Positions 23,300 through 37,894 of a stretch of 64,000 nucleotides of DNA are shown piece after piece. Source of the DNA: Heterotrichella gracilis (Eukaryota; Sar; Xanthophyceae; Tribonematales; Xanthonemataceae). Positions within the stretch are counted from its first letter, which is position 1, and every line of letters begins with the position of its first letter. The DNA lies in the NCBI GenBank assembly GCA_032358255.1, contig JAULBX010030263.1, forward strand, positions 124,001 through 188,000, written 5' to 3'. The notes under the pieces were generated by a model. That model was not told the DNA's origin and searched no databases. It was given only the letters and a program-made list of their open reading frames with translations. A program made the position numbers and the translations under genes.

Positions 23300-26200
23300 A
23301 TGCCCAACGTCAAGAAGTCCGCCAAGCGAGTGATAAAGAAGGCCCCCACCAAGTTCAGCGCACCCACGTCTGACAAGCACCAAGGGGACAGGCATGGTGG
23401 CGACGATGACCACGATAGCTCAGACAGTGACTTTGAGGATGCTGAGGGCTACAGGAAGGGAGGCTACCACTCAGTGAAGGTTGGGGAGACCTACAAGAGC
23501 GGGCGTTACACGGTGCTGCAAAAGCTTGGATGGGGCCACTTCTCCACGGTGTGGTTGGTGCACGACTCAGTCACTGGGGGCAGGTCAGCCATGAAGGTGC
23601 AGAAGAGCGCCTCACACTACACCGAGGCCGCTGAGGACGAGATTGAGCTGCTGACCAGGATTAAAGACGGAGATCCCGACGGCCACCACCATTGCTGCAG
23701 ACTCCTGGACCACTTCAAGCACTCTGGCCCCCATGGCACGCACATCTGCATGTGCTTTGAGGTCCTGGGGGACAACCTGCTGGCCCTGATCAAGCACTTC
23801 AACTACCGGGGGATCCCCATCCCAGTGGTCAGGAAGCTGAGCCAGCAGATCCTGGAGGGCCTGGACTACCTCCACACCAAGTGCGAGATCATCCACACCG
23901 ACCTCAAGCCAGAGAACGTCATGCTTACCGAGACGCTGTTCCCCAGGCCCCTGGTGTGTATCGAGGACGTGCAGCTCCAGCTGGCAGCTTCCAGGGTGAC
24001 GGCTGACGAGGAAGGCAGCTACGCCCCTAAGCAGCAGCAGCAGCTGTCCAAGAACCAGAAGAAGAAGCTGAAGCGGAGGCAGAAGAAGGCGGGGGGCAGC
24101 GACGCCACCAGCGCGGTCAGCGGGGAAATCGACTCGGATACAGAGCTGGCACCCAACGGCCAATCAGCAGCTTCAGCCGATCACAGCATGCCCCAGCAGG
24201 AGGCGGGCACCGCTGGGGACCATCCGCAGCCCCTCCCAGAGCTAGCAGGGCCCAGCCACGCAGGGTGTGTGGTTCCCCCACCGGCAGCTGCTCCCGCGGG
24301 AGTGGGTACGACTCGGGTGCCCGCGGGGGCCCCGCTGGTGGAGCGCATGTCTGAGGCCAACTGCAAGATTGTGGACTTTGGCAACGCCTGCTGGACCTTC
24401 AAGCATTTCACGGATGACATACAGACGCGCCAGTACCGCTCTCCCGAGGTGGGCACGGAAACCCTAAACCATAAACCCCGACAGCACTGACAACCACTGG
24501 CGTTGATCCCACCTGCTGCAGATCCCATGCATGTTTCCCGACCTCATGCTTGATGCACATGTGCGTGTGCGAGCCTTTCCATCGCACCACCACATACCAA
24601 TAAATGTGTCATGATGAATGGGCGTTGTCATGGTGGCATGGGCAGGGACCATATCAGTGCGAATTTCCAAACCTACCCATCGCCACCTCCTCATGAAAGC
24701 ACCATTCCCTCCAATCCATCCCTTCCCCCCCCTCCGTGCCCTCCCTCCTCTCCACACCACCACGCTCCCCTCCTGAAATCCCCACCACCGCTCCCACCCC
24801 AGGTGCTGCTAGGCGCCAAGTACGACTCCTCCGCCGACATGTGGTCCCTGGCATGCATGATCTTTGAGTTGGTCACGGGGGACTGGCTGTTTGACCCACG
24901 CAGCGGGCGGGACTATGAGCGGGACGAGGACCACCTGGCGCTCTTCATTGAGCTGCTGGGGCGCATGCCGTCGCGCATCAGCGCCACAGGTGGGTCACAT
25001 GGGATGTAAACAAATGCATGCATATGTAACGGGAGCAGTCAGGTATTGCACAGAATCACTGGGTAATGGTGCACTCCAGGGTATATCATGGTAACAGGCA
25101 GCCTTGCACCATGTGTGGCTTACGAGATGAGAACCACCTGGCGGTCTTTGTGAAGCTGCTGGGGGCATGGCAACGCGTATCAGTTCCACAGGTGGGTCAC
25201 GTGCGATACCCCCAGGTTGATGGTCAGGCATGCATAGCACCACAGGTTAGGCACATGGCGTCGCAGCGGGTATCCAGGCTACTATCCCAGCGTTCACAGC
25301 AGCATGGCGAGGGGAGTCACAAGGGCTGCAGTTAGACACATGTATGAACAGCAAAGTCTTGCATGGCGCAACAGGGTAGTTTTACCCCCACAACCACACT
25401 CACACCCCACCCACACCCAAACGGGTATCCAGGCTACCATGGAGGCTTGCACAGCCACCCACCACTCATTCATTATCCACCCCCTTGCACAGGCAAGTAC
25501 GCGCGCAAGTTCTTCAGCCGCCACGGCGACCTGCGCCACATCAAGAAGCTGCGATTCTGGCCCATGGACCGGGTGCTGGTGGAGAAGTACAACATGCGGG
25601 AGGAGGAGGTGGTTGGAGGGGGTGGGGGGTGGGGAGGCAGGGGCAGGGGCAGATGCCGGGGGTGCATTACGCAGGGAGAGGAGGTGGGCGATAGTGGTGA
25701 TGGTCTGGGGGGAAAGGGGCCTGATGCTGGTGGGGACGTACAACATGCGGGAGGAGGAGGTGGGTTAGGGGAATGGGGAAGATGCATATGCTGCCAGCAC
25801 TGCGTGCGGCGGTTTGGCATCATCGTCTTCACAACAGGAGTGCATTGCGTAGGTCCCATGTTGGTCAATGCCTTACTGGAGCATGTACGACACGGGAGCT
25901 GGCATGAACTTCTGCTATTTTCTTAATCATAGTATGCAATTTTTTCTTCGAATGAGTTTGCGTAGAGCAAGGGCGGTGTTCTCCCCTGTCTGTCATGATG
26001 ACTCGTGGCAAACACACCTCCGACAGCCTAACGAGGCGGGGTTGGCCCCATCGTAACTGTCCTCTTAGGCCTTTGTTATTATGCATCCATTCGGCTGCGA
26101 TGGGGCATTAAATTGGCTGTGGCCATGCAGGCGCATGCCTTGACCTCCTTCCTGGTGCCCATGCTCAACTACATCCCTGAGAAGAGGGCCACTGCCAGGG

Positions 26201-26797
26201 AGATGCTGGCGCACCCGTGGCTGAGGGGGGAGGTGGCGGAGGGGGTGGGGGCTGGGGAGGCGGGGCCAGCGCGCAGGAGGGAGGGCAATGGGGGCGCAGC
26301 AGGTGGGTGGGCGCTGGCACCATGGGTGGAAGGAGCCGGGGGCGGGGGTTGCCTGTGCACTCTAGTAATGTTATATTGGGAATGGTTGGAGTGGGTGATT
26401 ATCGCTAGGTGGATTAGGCCATGCCCAATGTCCCAAAGCCTTTCATCCTCGAGCTGCTGAAAGGTGGCGGGCAGGTAATACAAAGCCACGTCGCCCACAA
26501 AGTCTGCACCTTCACGCTACCCTTTTTGGGTATTGCACAAAATCCAAAACGATGGCAATTTGAAGGGCACAATACGTAACATAATAAGCCAGCTCTGTTA
26601 TAGCTTGCAATTGTTTATGTGTTTCTCTCTTTGATTTTGAACACTTTGTGCAACCCGCAGGTCCCCTGGGTTCCAGCGGGCACCATCGCTCGGCCTCACC
26701 GTCACCCTGCAAGCGCATCCGCTCGGCATCCAATCGCGCCCCCACCAGCGGCGCGCAGCACAGCCCTAGCAGCAGCCCCGAGAAGGCCAGGCGCTGA
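23300..26797 (+). CDS. SRPK: SR-protein kinase (SRPK family)
   Basis: Serine kinase that phosphorylates RS domains of SR splicing factors. Exons are 23300-24448, 24803-24989, 25493-25608, 26131-26302 and 26661-26797, giving 586 aa. An acidic N-terminus (DSSDSDFEDAEGYRKGGYH) leads into the glycine loop GWGHFSTV (77-84) and the lysine in AMKVQKS (99). The catalytic loop HTDLKPEN (199-206) has the Thr typical of SRPKs in place of the usual Arg. A spacer of about 140 residues with a Lys/Arg-rich patch (KKKLKRRQKKAGG) interrupts the kinase, as in SRPKs, where it controls localisation. The DFG region reads VDFGNACW, and QTRQYRSPE is the activation segment. HPWL closes the domain, followed by a Gly/Ser/Pro-rich tail. 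Introns 2 and 3 carry tandem donor copies. Confidence 0.95.
24921..25250 (+). repeat. Copies of exon end plus donor in SRPK intron 2
   Basis: The exon 2 end (GACCACCTGGCG...GCTGCTGGGGCGCATG...CCACAG, donor GTGGGTCAC at 24990) is repeated 202 bases later with the same CCACAG then GTGGGTCAC at 25192. A shorter copy, CACCACAG then GTTAGGCAC, lies at 25246. The long copy covers about 70 bases of exon and keeps recognisable codons. Confidence 0.85.
25573..25765 (+). repeat. Near-identical copy of exon end plus donor in SRPK intron 3
   Basis: The exon 3 end is repeated 151 bases downstream with 26 identical bases across the junction: GTACAACATGCGGGAGGAGG then AGGTGG. Donors are at 25609 (used) and 25760. 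The flanking GTGCTGGTGGAGA and ATGCTGGTGGGGA also match. Confidence 0.9.
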
Positions 26798-29061
26798 GCT
26801 GGCGGGTGGTAGGGGTGGAACAACTCCATCGCCGTGTCAGTGCACGCAGCTAGCGGTGTGGATGGCGGCCCGTCGACTGAGCTTGTTGCGCCAGGAGCGG
26901 TGGGGCGATGGCAACCCCTGTGCGGGCCAGAAGCTACGGCATTATGGTGTGTGCTCTTGCGCAGCGTGCCACACTGCCCGCCATGAGCCAGGTGGCACCA
27001 GCAGTTATGGGGTTGTGATCATGACCCTGCTCAGTATCTGGGTACCAGCATGTGCTGTGCTTCCGCACGTTGGAGTACCTCATCCTCAATTTTTTTAAAC
27101 CGCATAGGCATGCTGGTGAGTGCGGTTGCGAGCCATGTGGCGGACTGTGGGCGAGGGGCCCATAGCCTGCATTGCCATACAGTGGAGTGAGTGTTACAGC
27201 AGTAGCCTTAGACCCAGCCTCAGAGGGAAGGGAACGATTTAGTGTTAAGTATACTACGTACGGAACTACATTTTTGCTATGTTTTTTTTTGTCGAGTGTT
27301 GCACTGCAAGATTGAACTACGAAACACATAACATGCACTCAAAAGTTTTGCTCGGCCCGGGGCTGGTTTCAATCTGCAGTCTCGGTGTGCATGCATTCAT
27401 GCCATTCTTTGCATCGGATGAGCCTAACAGGCTATGCCGCATCCGTGTTTGAACTTCAAGTTGAATTGTATTCATTCTGAAGCAGCGGCAGCAGCACTGA
27501 TGGTATTGGGCCTGCCTATGATGCCGCAATCATGCATGATGCATGCGCATGCCATTGCAATTCACTGAGGCTGTAAGATAGGACTCCCTTGGCGGCAGGG
27601 GGATAATACCATTGCGGTGGGGGATAATACGATGATGCCATCATCGAGGCTCGGCCCAAACCCACAACAGTGGGCACTGCCGACCCATGATGGCACTGGG
27701 CCAGCAGCCAGTGTGGTGCTCCTGGGCGTGAAGTTAGTAAATTGCATCTCAGATGCCATCTGATAGCCCGGCTCCGAATCCCGAGAGACAATATTGCATT
27801 GAATTTCCCCACAATACCAACCCTCTGGGAGTCTCCTGGACTAGTGGGGCAGGGATGAATTTGAAGCGGCAACAGCGTCCCAGCATTGCAGCCTCATCGA
27901 GCCTGACAGGCCGACTCAGTGAGTCAGCTGCTGCTCCTAGCAATGAATTTGATGAGCCTCCTGAGAATCATCTCATGGTATTACATGCTCCTTGCCTAGC
28001 TGGCGTGCAAAACTGCCAAAACCTGGATCTCAGGCTACCTATAGCATCGTCATATTATAACTCCACCAAACCTTGGCAAAATAATAACGCTGAGAAAAAA
28101 TGACTAGCTGCAGCACAAACTGTTTGAGGCTCATTGACAATGACAGCAGGGTTTCATGCATGAAGTTCATATTCCACATGGCTTGAGCTCACAGCACTGG
28201 GACCTTCCAAGTTGCAGCCCTTAGGGAGGCTATCCATTCCCATTTACTAGTGCCAAACATTGCCAAGCCTATAATAGTCATAGCATGCACAATGAAATCA
28301 TTGTGTGCAGAGCCGTGATGAAAAAGACCTATAAGGGTGTGAATCATGCGCTGTGGCGTGCCCCGGCTGATATGTCCAATGCTGTGTTTGCCCTACATTG
28401 TAAAAAGGGACATGCAGTGCATGATACGATACTATGTTGCATCCTGTGCGCCTGAAACTCGACAGCGAGACAGGTGCCATTGTGCAACTATTTTATTGCC
28501 TCGCCATGCTGTACTCACATTGGAAAAAATCACTGTGCTGTTGCTGGCATTGAGCGACCTTGTGCGTCGCCCTTTGGTGCATGCACAGACTGCTCGTTGC
28601 CTACCTAGGGTCCTGAATGGGATCATCGTTCAGTGGAAAAGTGCCAAGCGGATATAAGCTACTGCCCTCAGACCAGCCCCCTCGAGGTTCAAAATATAAA
28701 AAGTTAGGTCAAAGATTTGAAGGCAATGGTTTAGCACCGCTGACAAGGTGGACCAGCAACAGCATGTTCTACTGGTTAAGAAACTATGTAGGATTGGACC
28801 CGCTTGTAGCGCTGGACCCATCAGCAAGTATAATGTATTACTCATGCTATGTGGTACCAGAATCACTCACAACAGTTGCACCACAAATCACCCTGGTGAC
28901 TACGCTTAACTCCCCAAAATTGTTAGTACTCGCTCATGGCTAGTACCTGCACTATGCGCTCAAAAGTATCGCATCCATATTACTCACACTCACTGGCACC
29001 GCTACCTTGGAGCCCCCATTGAGACCCCACATCACACAGCCCCATCCCACCCACACACAGA
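26798..29061. other. Long convergent intergenic region
   Basis: About 2.3 kb between the SRPK and STY kinase stops. No ORF has family-like sequence or convincing splice sites. I see no transposon ends or RNA gene here. Confidence 0.45.
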
Positions 29062-31989
<2,928 letters not shown>

Positions 31990-32773
31990 CGCTGGTGAAC
32001 AAAAGGAGGGCGAAGAGTGACCAGGAGACCAGCCTCCGGGACTCCGGGGAGCAGCAATTGTCACCATTCACACCATAGATACTTTTCAACATAAGAAACT
32101 GCACCATAAACTGGGTTACTTGACGGCCACTGAAAGGTGGTATGTGCTGGCAGCACCCCGACAGGGGCGTGTGCGCTGTGGAGCCGAGCCACCAGGCAAA
32201 CAGAGCTGTAACCGTCACAAGGGATTCACGCTTCAAACTGCACCAGCCGTCAAACAGCGTCCAGCATGCAGTTGTTCCAAACATATACAAGTTGTAGGCC
32301 TCCGGAGAATAATACTGGGAAATTCATCTCACGTCATTTGTAACACGTTTTTCAGGGGGTTCAAAAAGTTTCGAATTCGGGCTGCGTCAGCCAGCATGCC
32401 ACTTGGCATCAGGCACCGCGGACTTGGGCGCCCCCTGCGCTGTGTTTGGTATATCACAGTCAGCGGCGCTTGCGCTGTTGCACTATGAACTGATGGCCTG
32501 CATGACATTGGTGTGTGCCCATGTGTCCTGGCACCTCTCAAGTGCCACTGAACTGAACTTGCCGCCATCCTGACTGTAGTATTAACCCCCGCATGCTTGG
32601 CTTGACACAGTACCCAAGTGCAATTGAGGACCCCAAGTGACACTGAATAAGTGGTACACATCACCTGTTGCGTGTAGCAGTAACACAGGCACAGTTTGGT
32701 CACTCTGGGTTGTCAAACAGGATCACATTTGCTGTGCACACCTGTGGGAGATCACCCCACCACATCTGGCAGC
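31990..32773. other. Divergent promoter region of STY kinase and mitochondrial carrier
   Basis: 784 bases; no supported exon or clear core-promoter motif. Confidence 0.4.
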
Positions 32774-33932
32774 ATGGGCAGCCTCACAGCAGGGGAGCAC
32801 CTGATAATTGGTGGCATCTCTGGGGTGGTGGAAGTGAGCATAATGCAGCCCACAATCGCCATCAAGAATGCTCTACAGGAAGGGCGCTCAATACCGCTCA
32901 ACCCCCGCATGCTGTATAGAGGCTTTGTGGTATGCCTGCACTGGATGTCAACGTTTTTCCTTGTGCAATTTGATTATGAGTCTGTGATGCTGCTCCATTC
33001 ACTACGTGCAACGCATCATGGAGGAATCTCAGGAACGCCATGGTGAATCGCTCCTCCTCTTGCAGATCAACGCATCCACATTCTTCCCCATCACGGCAAG
33101 CCAATTTGGCACAGTCCGGCTGCTGGAGCAAGCCGTCAAATCTGTTACAAAAAAGGAGTTGGACCAATCAGCCATCATCGGCAATGCAGCCATAGCGGGT
33201 GGTTTATCCGCCCTCATGTCATGCCCCGCCGAGCAGATCATGATCCAGCAACAAAGGACAGGGAGGGCTTTGGCTGCAGAGGCCCAGCACTTTTTGTCGA
33301 CATATGGATTTTCACGCCTATACCACGGCTTGGTGGGTGACCATAATCCTATTTTCAGTCATGGACATGACTGGCATGACAAAACCTTGAGCGGAGTTGG
33401 CCCCTGTCAGCTTGCTCACAGCCGTTTACATGGCTGCAGGTGCTACAGGCATCCAGAGAAAGCATCTACACCGTGGGATATTTGGGATTGTGTCCTGTCA
33501 TTGAGGATTACTTGAAACAGCAGCCGTACATGCAAGCGTATCCAAGTGGCACCTCGATGATGGTTGGCGGGGTAACGGGCGGTCTGACTGCAACAATCCT
33601 GTCCCACCCATTTGATACTGTCAAGACGCGGATGCAGGTATGCTTGTGTTGGATGCACTGTGCTGACATGCTGTGGGCACTTATTGCTTCTCACATCCAA
33701 CGCCAGTGCATTACCCGATATCCTGGATTTGCAGGCCTTTATCGATCCCAAGGAGTACCCACAATACAAGACCACGCTATCCGCCTTCAAGCATGTTTAT
33801 CAAACAGAAGGGTTGATGACGTTTTTCAGCGGGCTAGTACCACGAGCTGTGCGCATTGTTGGGGCTACATTCATACTCACTGGCTGCCGCAAAGCCATGA
33901 TACCTGCGTGGGAGGACTATAAGACTACCTGA
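32774..33932 (+). CDS. Mitochondrial carrier family protein, substrate unknown
   Basis: Inner-membrane solute carrier (SLC25-like). Exons are 32774-32929, 33066-33332, 33440-33637 and 33735-33932, all phase 0, giving 272 aa, a typical length for three repeats of about 90 residues. Repeat ends are QPTIAIKNAL, CPAEQIMIQQQ and HPFDTVKTRMQ. Only the third fits the PxDxxK signature well. The first has Ile where the acidic residue should be, and the second has Glu but no basic residue at the usual place. Gly-rich helix motifs (GGISGVVE, GGLSALMS, GGVTGGLTA) precede each signature. The fold is clear, but the substrate cannot be assigned. Confidence 0.88.
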
Positions 33933-35197
33933 CGCAGGGATTTGCCAGGGTCAAAATAAAACAATTGCAGATCAGCTGCCTTGTGTGCCAATTTTTTGGC
34001 AGGTAGAAGTAGTGCTGACGTCTGTGTGCCGGCTAGGACCATCTTGGGTTTCTTAGGAACGATTCTTTTACAACAAATGGGATTTTGCAAACGACAACTC
34101 TCTATCAATAGGATTATCGTTGACAAGCGTTCAGATTGGTACCATTTTTAGTTAGCAACGGGTACGCCATTGACTATATTGCAAATTTCAACTGCGGTTT
34201 CATACAGTACGGTGTCGTGCTTACTGGAAACCCGTGTCATGGCTGCCCTGAATTATATTGCAAATTTCAAGTGCGGTTTCCTACAGTAGTATATTGTGCT
34301 CACAGGGAACCCATGCCATGTCTGCCCTGATTATGTTTGCCCTGTGTAGCGCCCTGTAGTTTCTCACTTTACCTGTTTGTAGTATATCTTTTGTTATGCT
34401 CAAGTCATGCTGTGCCACCAATTCCTAGGAATAGCTATTCCTATAGGTCAGTATTACAGTTAGTGGCCACCAAGTACTGAAATTCCTTCAGTGGGTTTGT
34501 GGCCTGCGCAGTTGCAGTGCAGTGACAGATGCATCTTCATGAGTGCAGGCATGCTGCAGCAGCTGGCTTTTGAGGATGCTTATGGCAATGTACCGAGCAG
34601 CGGAATAAATTGGGTAGGTCAACGTCCAGCCTGCCAGGCAGGGCCTAGCTCATTTGCATATTTTATACCTGTGAGTCAAGCCACAACAGCCCACTGGAAA
34701 GTCATAACAGAATGGGGCATTTTGGTGAGTGCGTTCCCGTTCGTTTGTTTGTCCTGGGAAGTGGGCTTCTGCAGGCATTGCCAAGGACATGCCAGGGACA
34801 AGGACCATGTATGGCATCAGTTACTGGGGTTTAATCACCGGTTTAACCAGGATTCTTAATGCCAGGGTCTACAGTCAAATCATGTGGCACGAGGAATACA
34901 TTACAGGGGGCAAAAGTGGGACTTCGAGCTCAAGACGCCAGAGCGGGTGGCCCATCGAGTGATTGTTTGGAATAGATGGAAACTTGGTGTGGATTGTTCT
35001 TCCCTTTCCGACTTCCAGTGAGCACAATACAACGGGCTTGGCATTCACACAGCTTCATGCGGCTGTTTGGCTGCAGTCCACCACCCTCAAAGTGTCCTTG
35101 CCATAGCTAGGGTTCAAACCACACTCAATACAACCCTCGCTTATACATGCACAGTTCTGTCAACGCCTGTGTCAGAAACTGTGGCAAAAATTGGCAA
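33933..35197. other. Convergent intergenic region with a 79-base tandem repeat
   Basis: No supported gene between the carrier stop and the glycosyltransferase stop. The only structure seen is the tandem repeat at 34175-34332, listed separately. Confidence 0.45.
34175..34332. repeat. Two copies of a 79-base tandem repeat
   Basis: TATATTGCAAATTTCAA begins copies at 34175 and 34254. The unit continues with TGCGGTTTC, TACAGTA, GTGCT, GGAACCC and TGCCCTGA in both. The copies differ at scattered bases. No coding capacity was seen. Confidence 0.85.
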
Positions 35198-36139
35198 TCA
35201 GAACTTCAGATTGTTAACCAGAGTAAGGGCATCGGTGCAGTTTGCCCTGGCTTCCAAGTCCGTGGCCCAAAAGAAACGCCAGGACTTGAAGTTCCCCATT
35301 GCTGAGCCACGCTTCATCTTTGCCCGGAACTCCTCTTCTGACTTTAGGAAATAGTGGTGCAAGGCAATCTTCTTGGTGCTGACGTAGTCAGTCTGGGCAC
35401 CATCCACCCTCTCAAAGTTCTCGTTCACTGCATGGTACCCCTCTTTGTACTCAAAGAAGTGAGGGTTGACAGCCAGCTCGCCATACTTGCAGTGGACAAT
35501 AGACTTGATCTTCTCGTTCATACAGTGGTCTGGTGGGATGCATTTCCAATAGCTTGCAAGTACTGGGCCGTCTGGTTTCTTCTTGTAGCCGTTGGAACCA
35601 AACAGAATCCAGTTGACAACCAGCCCCCCATATGGCTCATAGGGCTTGAGGAACGTGTCAAGGTTGGGCTCCACGCCATTCTTGAAGACCAGATACTCGT
35701 CAGCATCAATGAAAGCCATCCACTCGTGTTTGGGTCCAAACTCCTGGAGGCACTTGTCATACACATACAGCTGCGGCCGTCCAGAGTAGTGATCAAACTT
35801 GTCTGGAAAGGGGAAGTACTCCACCAGCCCCTCATCAATGAAATCCTGAATTGTCTTAGACAGGGGAACCTCGCTGTGGTGGTCAAAGATGTATATTTTG
35901 CTTGCTCCCAAAAACTTGTAGTAGGCAAGCCACTCGCGGATGTCAGTGTGCTGGTTCTTTGCAATCAGGCACATTGCAAAGTACCCTGACTGGTTCACGC
36001 CCTCCAGTAGGGTGCGCCCACTGCCTGTCGTGGCTGCACATTGTAGCGCAACTGCTGCCAACAGGAACAAGCCTGACAGCCACCGCAAACTTCCAAGCCC
36101 TGCAAAGAGTGGGTTCATTGAGCGCTTGTGTGGCGCCAC
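35198..36139 (-). CDS. GT92/DUF23-type glycosyltransferase, single exon
   Basis: Likely a type II Golgi membrane glycosyltransferase of 313 aa in one uninterrupted frame. A short basic N-terminus and a hydrophobic helix (about residues 18-35) form a signal anchor. The family block KNQHTDIREWLAYYKFLGAS (61-80) is followed by IYIFDHHS and the DxD metal and nucleotide-sugar motif in FIDADEYL (143-150). Further family-like blocks are VNWILFGSNGY and KSIVHCK, and a histidine pair sits near IALHHYFLKS. GT92 enzymes in animals and plants add galactose to glycans; the acceptor here is unknown. The lack of introns is unusual for this window. Confidence 0.85.
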   Translation of the reverse strand: MAPHKRSMNPLFAGLGSLRWLSGLFLLAAVALQCAATTGSGRTLLEGVNQSGYFAMCLIAKNQHTDIREWLAYYKFLGASKIYIFDHHSEVPLSKTIQDFIDEGLVEYFPFPDKFDHYSGRPQLYVYDKCLQEFGPKHEWMAFIDADEYLVFKNGVEPNLDTFLKPYEPYGGLVVNWILFGSNGYKKKPDGPVLASYWKCIPPDHCMNEKIKSIVHCKYGELAVNPHFFEYKEGYHAVNENFERVDGAQTDYVSTKKIALHHYFLKSEEEFRAKMKRGSAMGNFKSWRFFWATDLEARANCTDALTLVNNLKF

Positions 36140-37894
36140 AGTCCCTGAAGCAGGGTGGGAAATGCATTACAGTGTTGCAACGCACCTGGCATACTCGCGT
36201 ATCCCTGGGGCAGGGAAGCCAGCAGCTGCAAATTGGGCCAACCTATGCGCTTTTGAAGACCTGCAGAAAGCAATTGCTGAGCGCGTGTCACAAAAGTCTG
36301 CTGCCCAGGCATGGCGATCGGTGTGCTGGAAAAGTGATGCAGTCAAGTATTGATCAAGTTGTAAAGCAATAATTTTGTGCTCTGTTGCGCACCTTCATCA
36401 GTTTGCACCAGTCACATACCGCAGCGTTATAACCTACTGCAACCCTGTGGCGTATTGGTTGGTCACCACTGTGCCTGGTCCCTGGAAGTGTAGTGCAGGT
36501 CTGTTAGCATGCTAAGAAAGTACTGGAAAGAAGGTGTGGCAACAAGCACAGCAAAACATGCCCTAAGCGACAGAGCCCACAATACAGTACTTGCCTAAAA
36601 TGCCTAGAAACGTGGCTAGTATTGATTCACCTAGCCAAGGCAGAGAAAGGGTTGCCTGGGGATCACAGGTATTTGTATAAGCTACATGTTGGACACCCAA
36701 AGGCAACTGTGACAATTTGAGAATGCAACACCAGCAGCAACCCCCGTGCACGCCCTCGAAGTAAAGGGTTACACAACTACACTCTACTTTCAGGCCACAC
36801 TACCCAAGTCGAGTGCACTAGTACCGGTACTGTGGCCTGAAGCAAGGTATTGTCCGAACACTAGAGTACTAGGATCTCAAGCACTAGCAGCGACAGGAAT
36901 ATATTAGACGTCGCGGAACAGGTTGCCACACTATGCTTTTGGGGTTGACATATATGCATGCCCCGTGATGCATGGTTTGCCCACCTCAGTCCAGACTCCT
37001 CTGCATCACTCCACAACCTAACCGTGCTTCACTTGCATAACACTGGCAAGAAGGGGCAATTGATCTTTTGAGCTGTGTGCGCCTCGCTTGCTTTGTTCAC
37101 ATCACAAAAGTGGCATTGCAAGCACTTAGGATAAAGAAAAGACAACGGGGAGTAAGGGTTTTGCATGCATATGTGGGGGTCCGGGGTTATTCCTTGCTTA
37201 GCCCATACCATCTTTACAGGGTCTGTGCTTGGCAGCAATACGCCACTGTGCTGCATCATCTAAAGAAAACACAGAAGCAGCTTGGAAGCACTTGCAATGT
37301 CTCTTGCGGGTATTGCCTCAGGATCGGGGGACAGGCAAAAACTGGGGTACTTGATGGCAGGCAAAAACTGGGTTACACTGGAATGCATAGCCATTGAGCC
37401 TGCCCTGAAAGCCTTCCAAAAAACATGTGCCATTGATACACTCAATTTCACATTGGCGGTCATTTCCCCCTGCCCACTCCACTCCAACCTTGTCTGATTG
37501 TGTCCCCAGCACCCGAATTGAACATCGAACCCCAAACAAAAATATACCAGCAGATGCTTAAACCAGGATTTATGAATTAGTACTGGTAAAAATGCTGCGA
37601 CTAAATGCTTTTTCTGCATCACAATTGTACCGATCGCCATATCATTTGCCAATTATGTGCCATACGTTGTCAAACTACAACTGGTATACTCCAGCTGTCT
37701 GTCACTTCTCCGGACTACTTGCAAGGCACAAGCTGTACATGTTGCTGCCACTGTCCCGTACTACTATGCATGCACATATGTTTATGTCCAAGCATCCTTA
37801 CTGCCCAATGGCAAGTGCAATGCCCAGGCCGCACGCTTGCCTGGGACATTGAAGCAAACTGTACAAAATGCCCAAAAGGAACAGATTAAGAGCT
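36140..37894. other. Intergenic region
   Basis: About 1.75 kb with no supported gene. A short imperfect duplication (GGCAAAAACTGGG twice, near 37334 and 37358) is the only structure noted. Confidence 0.45.

Noticed and set aside
62-26797. A functional cluster of mRNA-processing genes (CPSF73, SF3B1, SRPK)
   Set aside because: Unrelated genes on both strands lie between them, and nothing shows co-regulation; chance proximity is enough.
26798-29061. Several ORFs over 60 codons in the long intergenic region
   Set aside because: They show no family-like sequence, no consistent splice sites and biased composition typical of chance frames.
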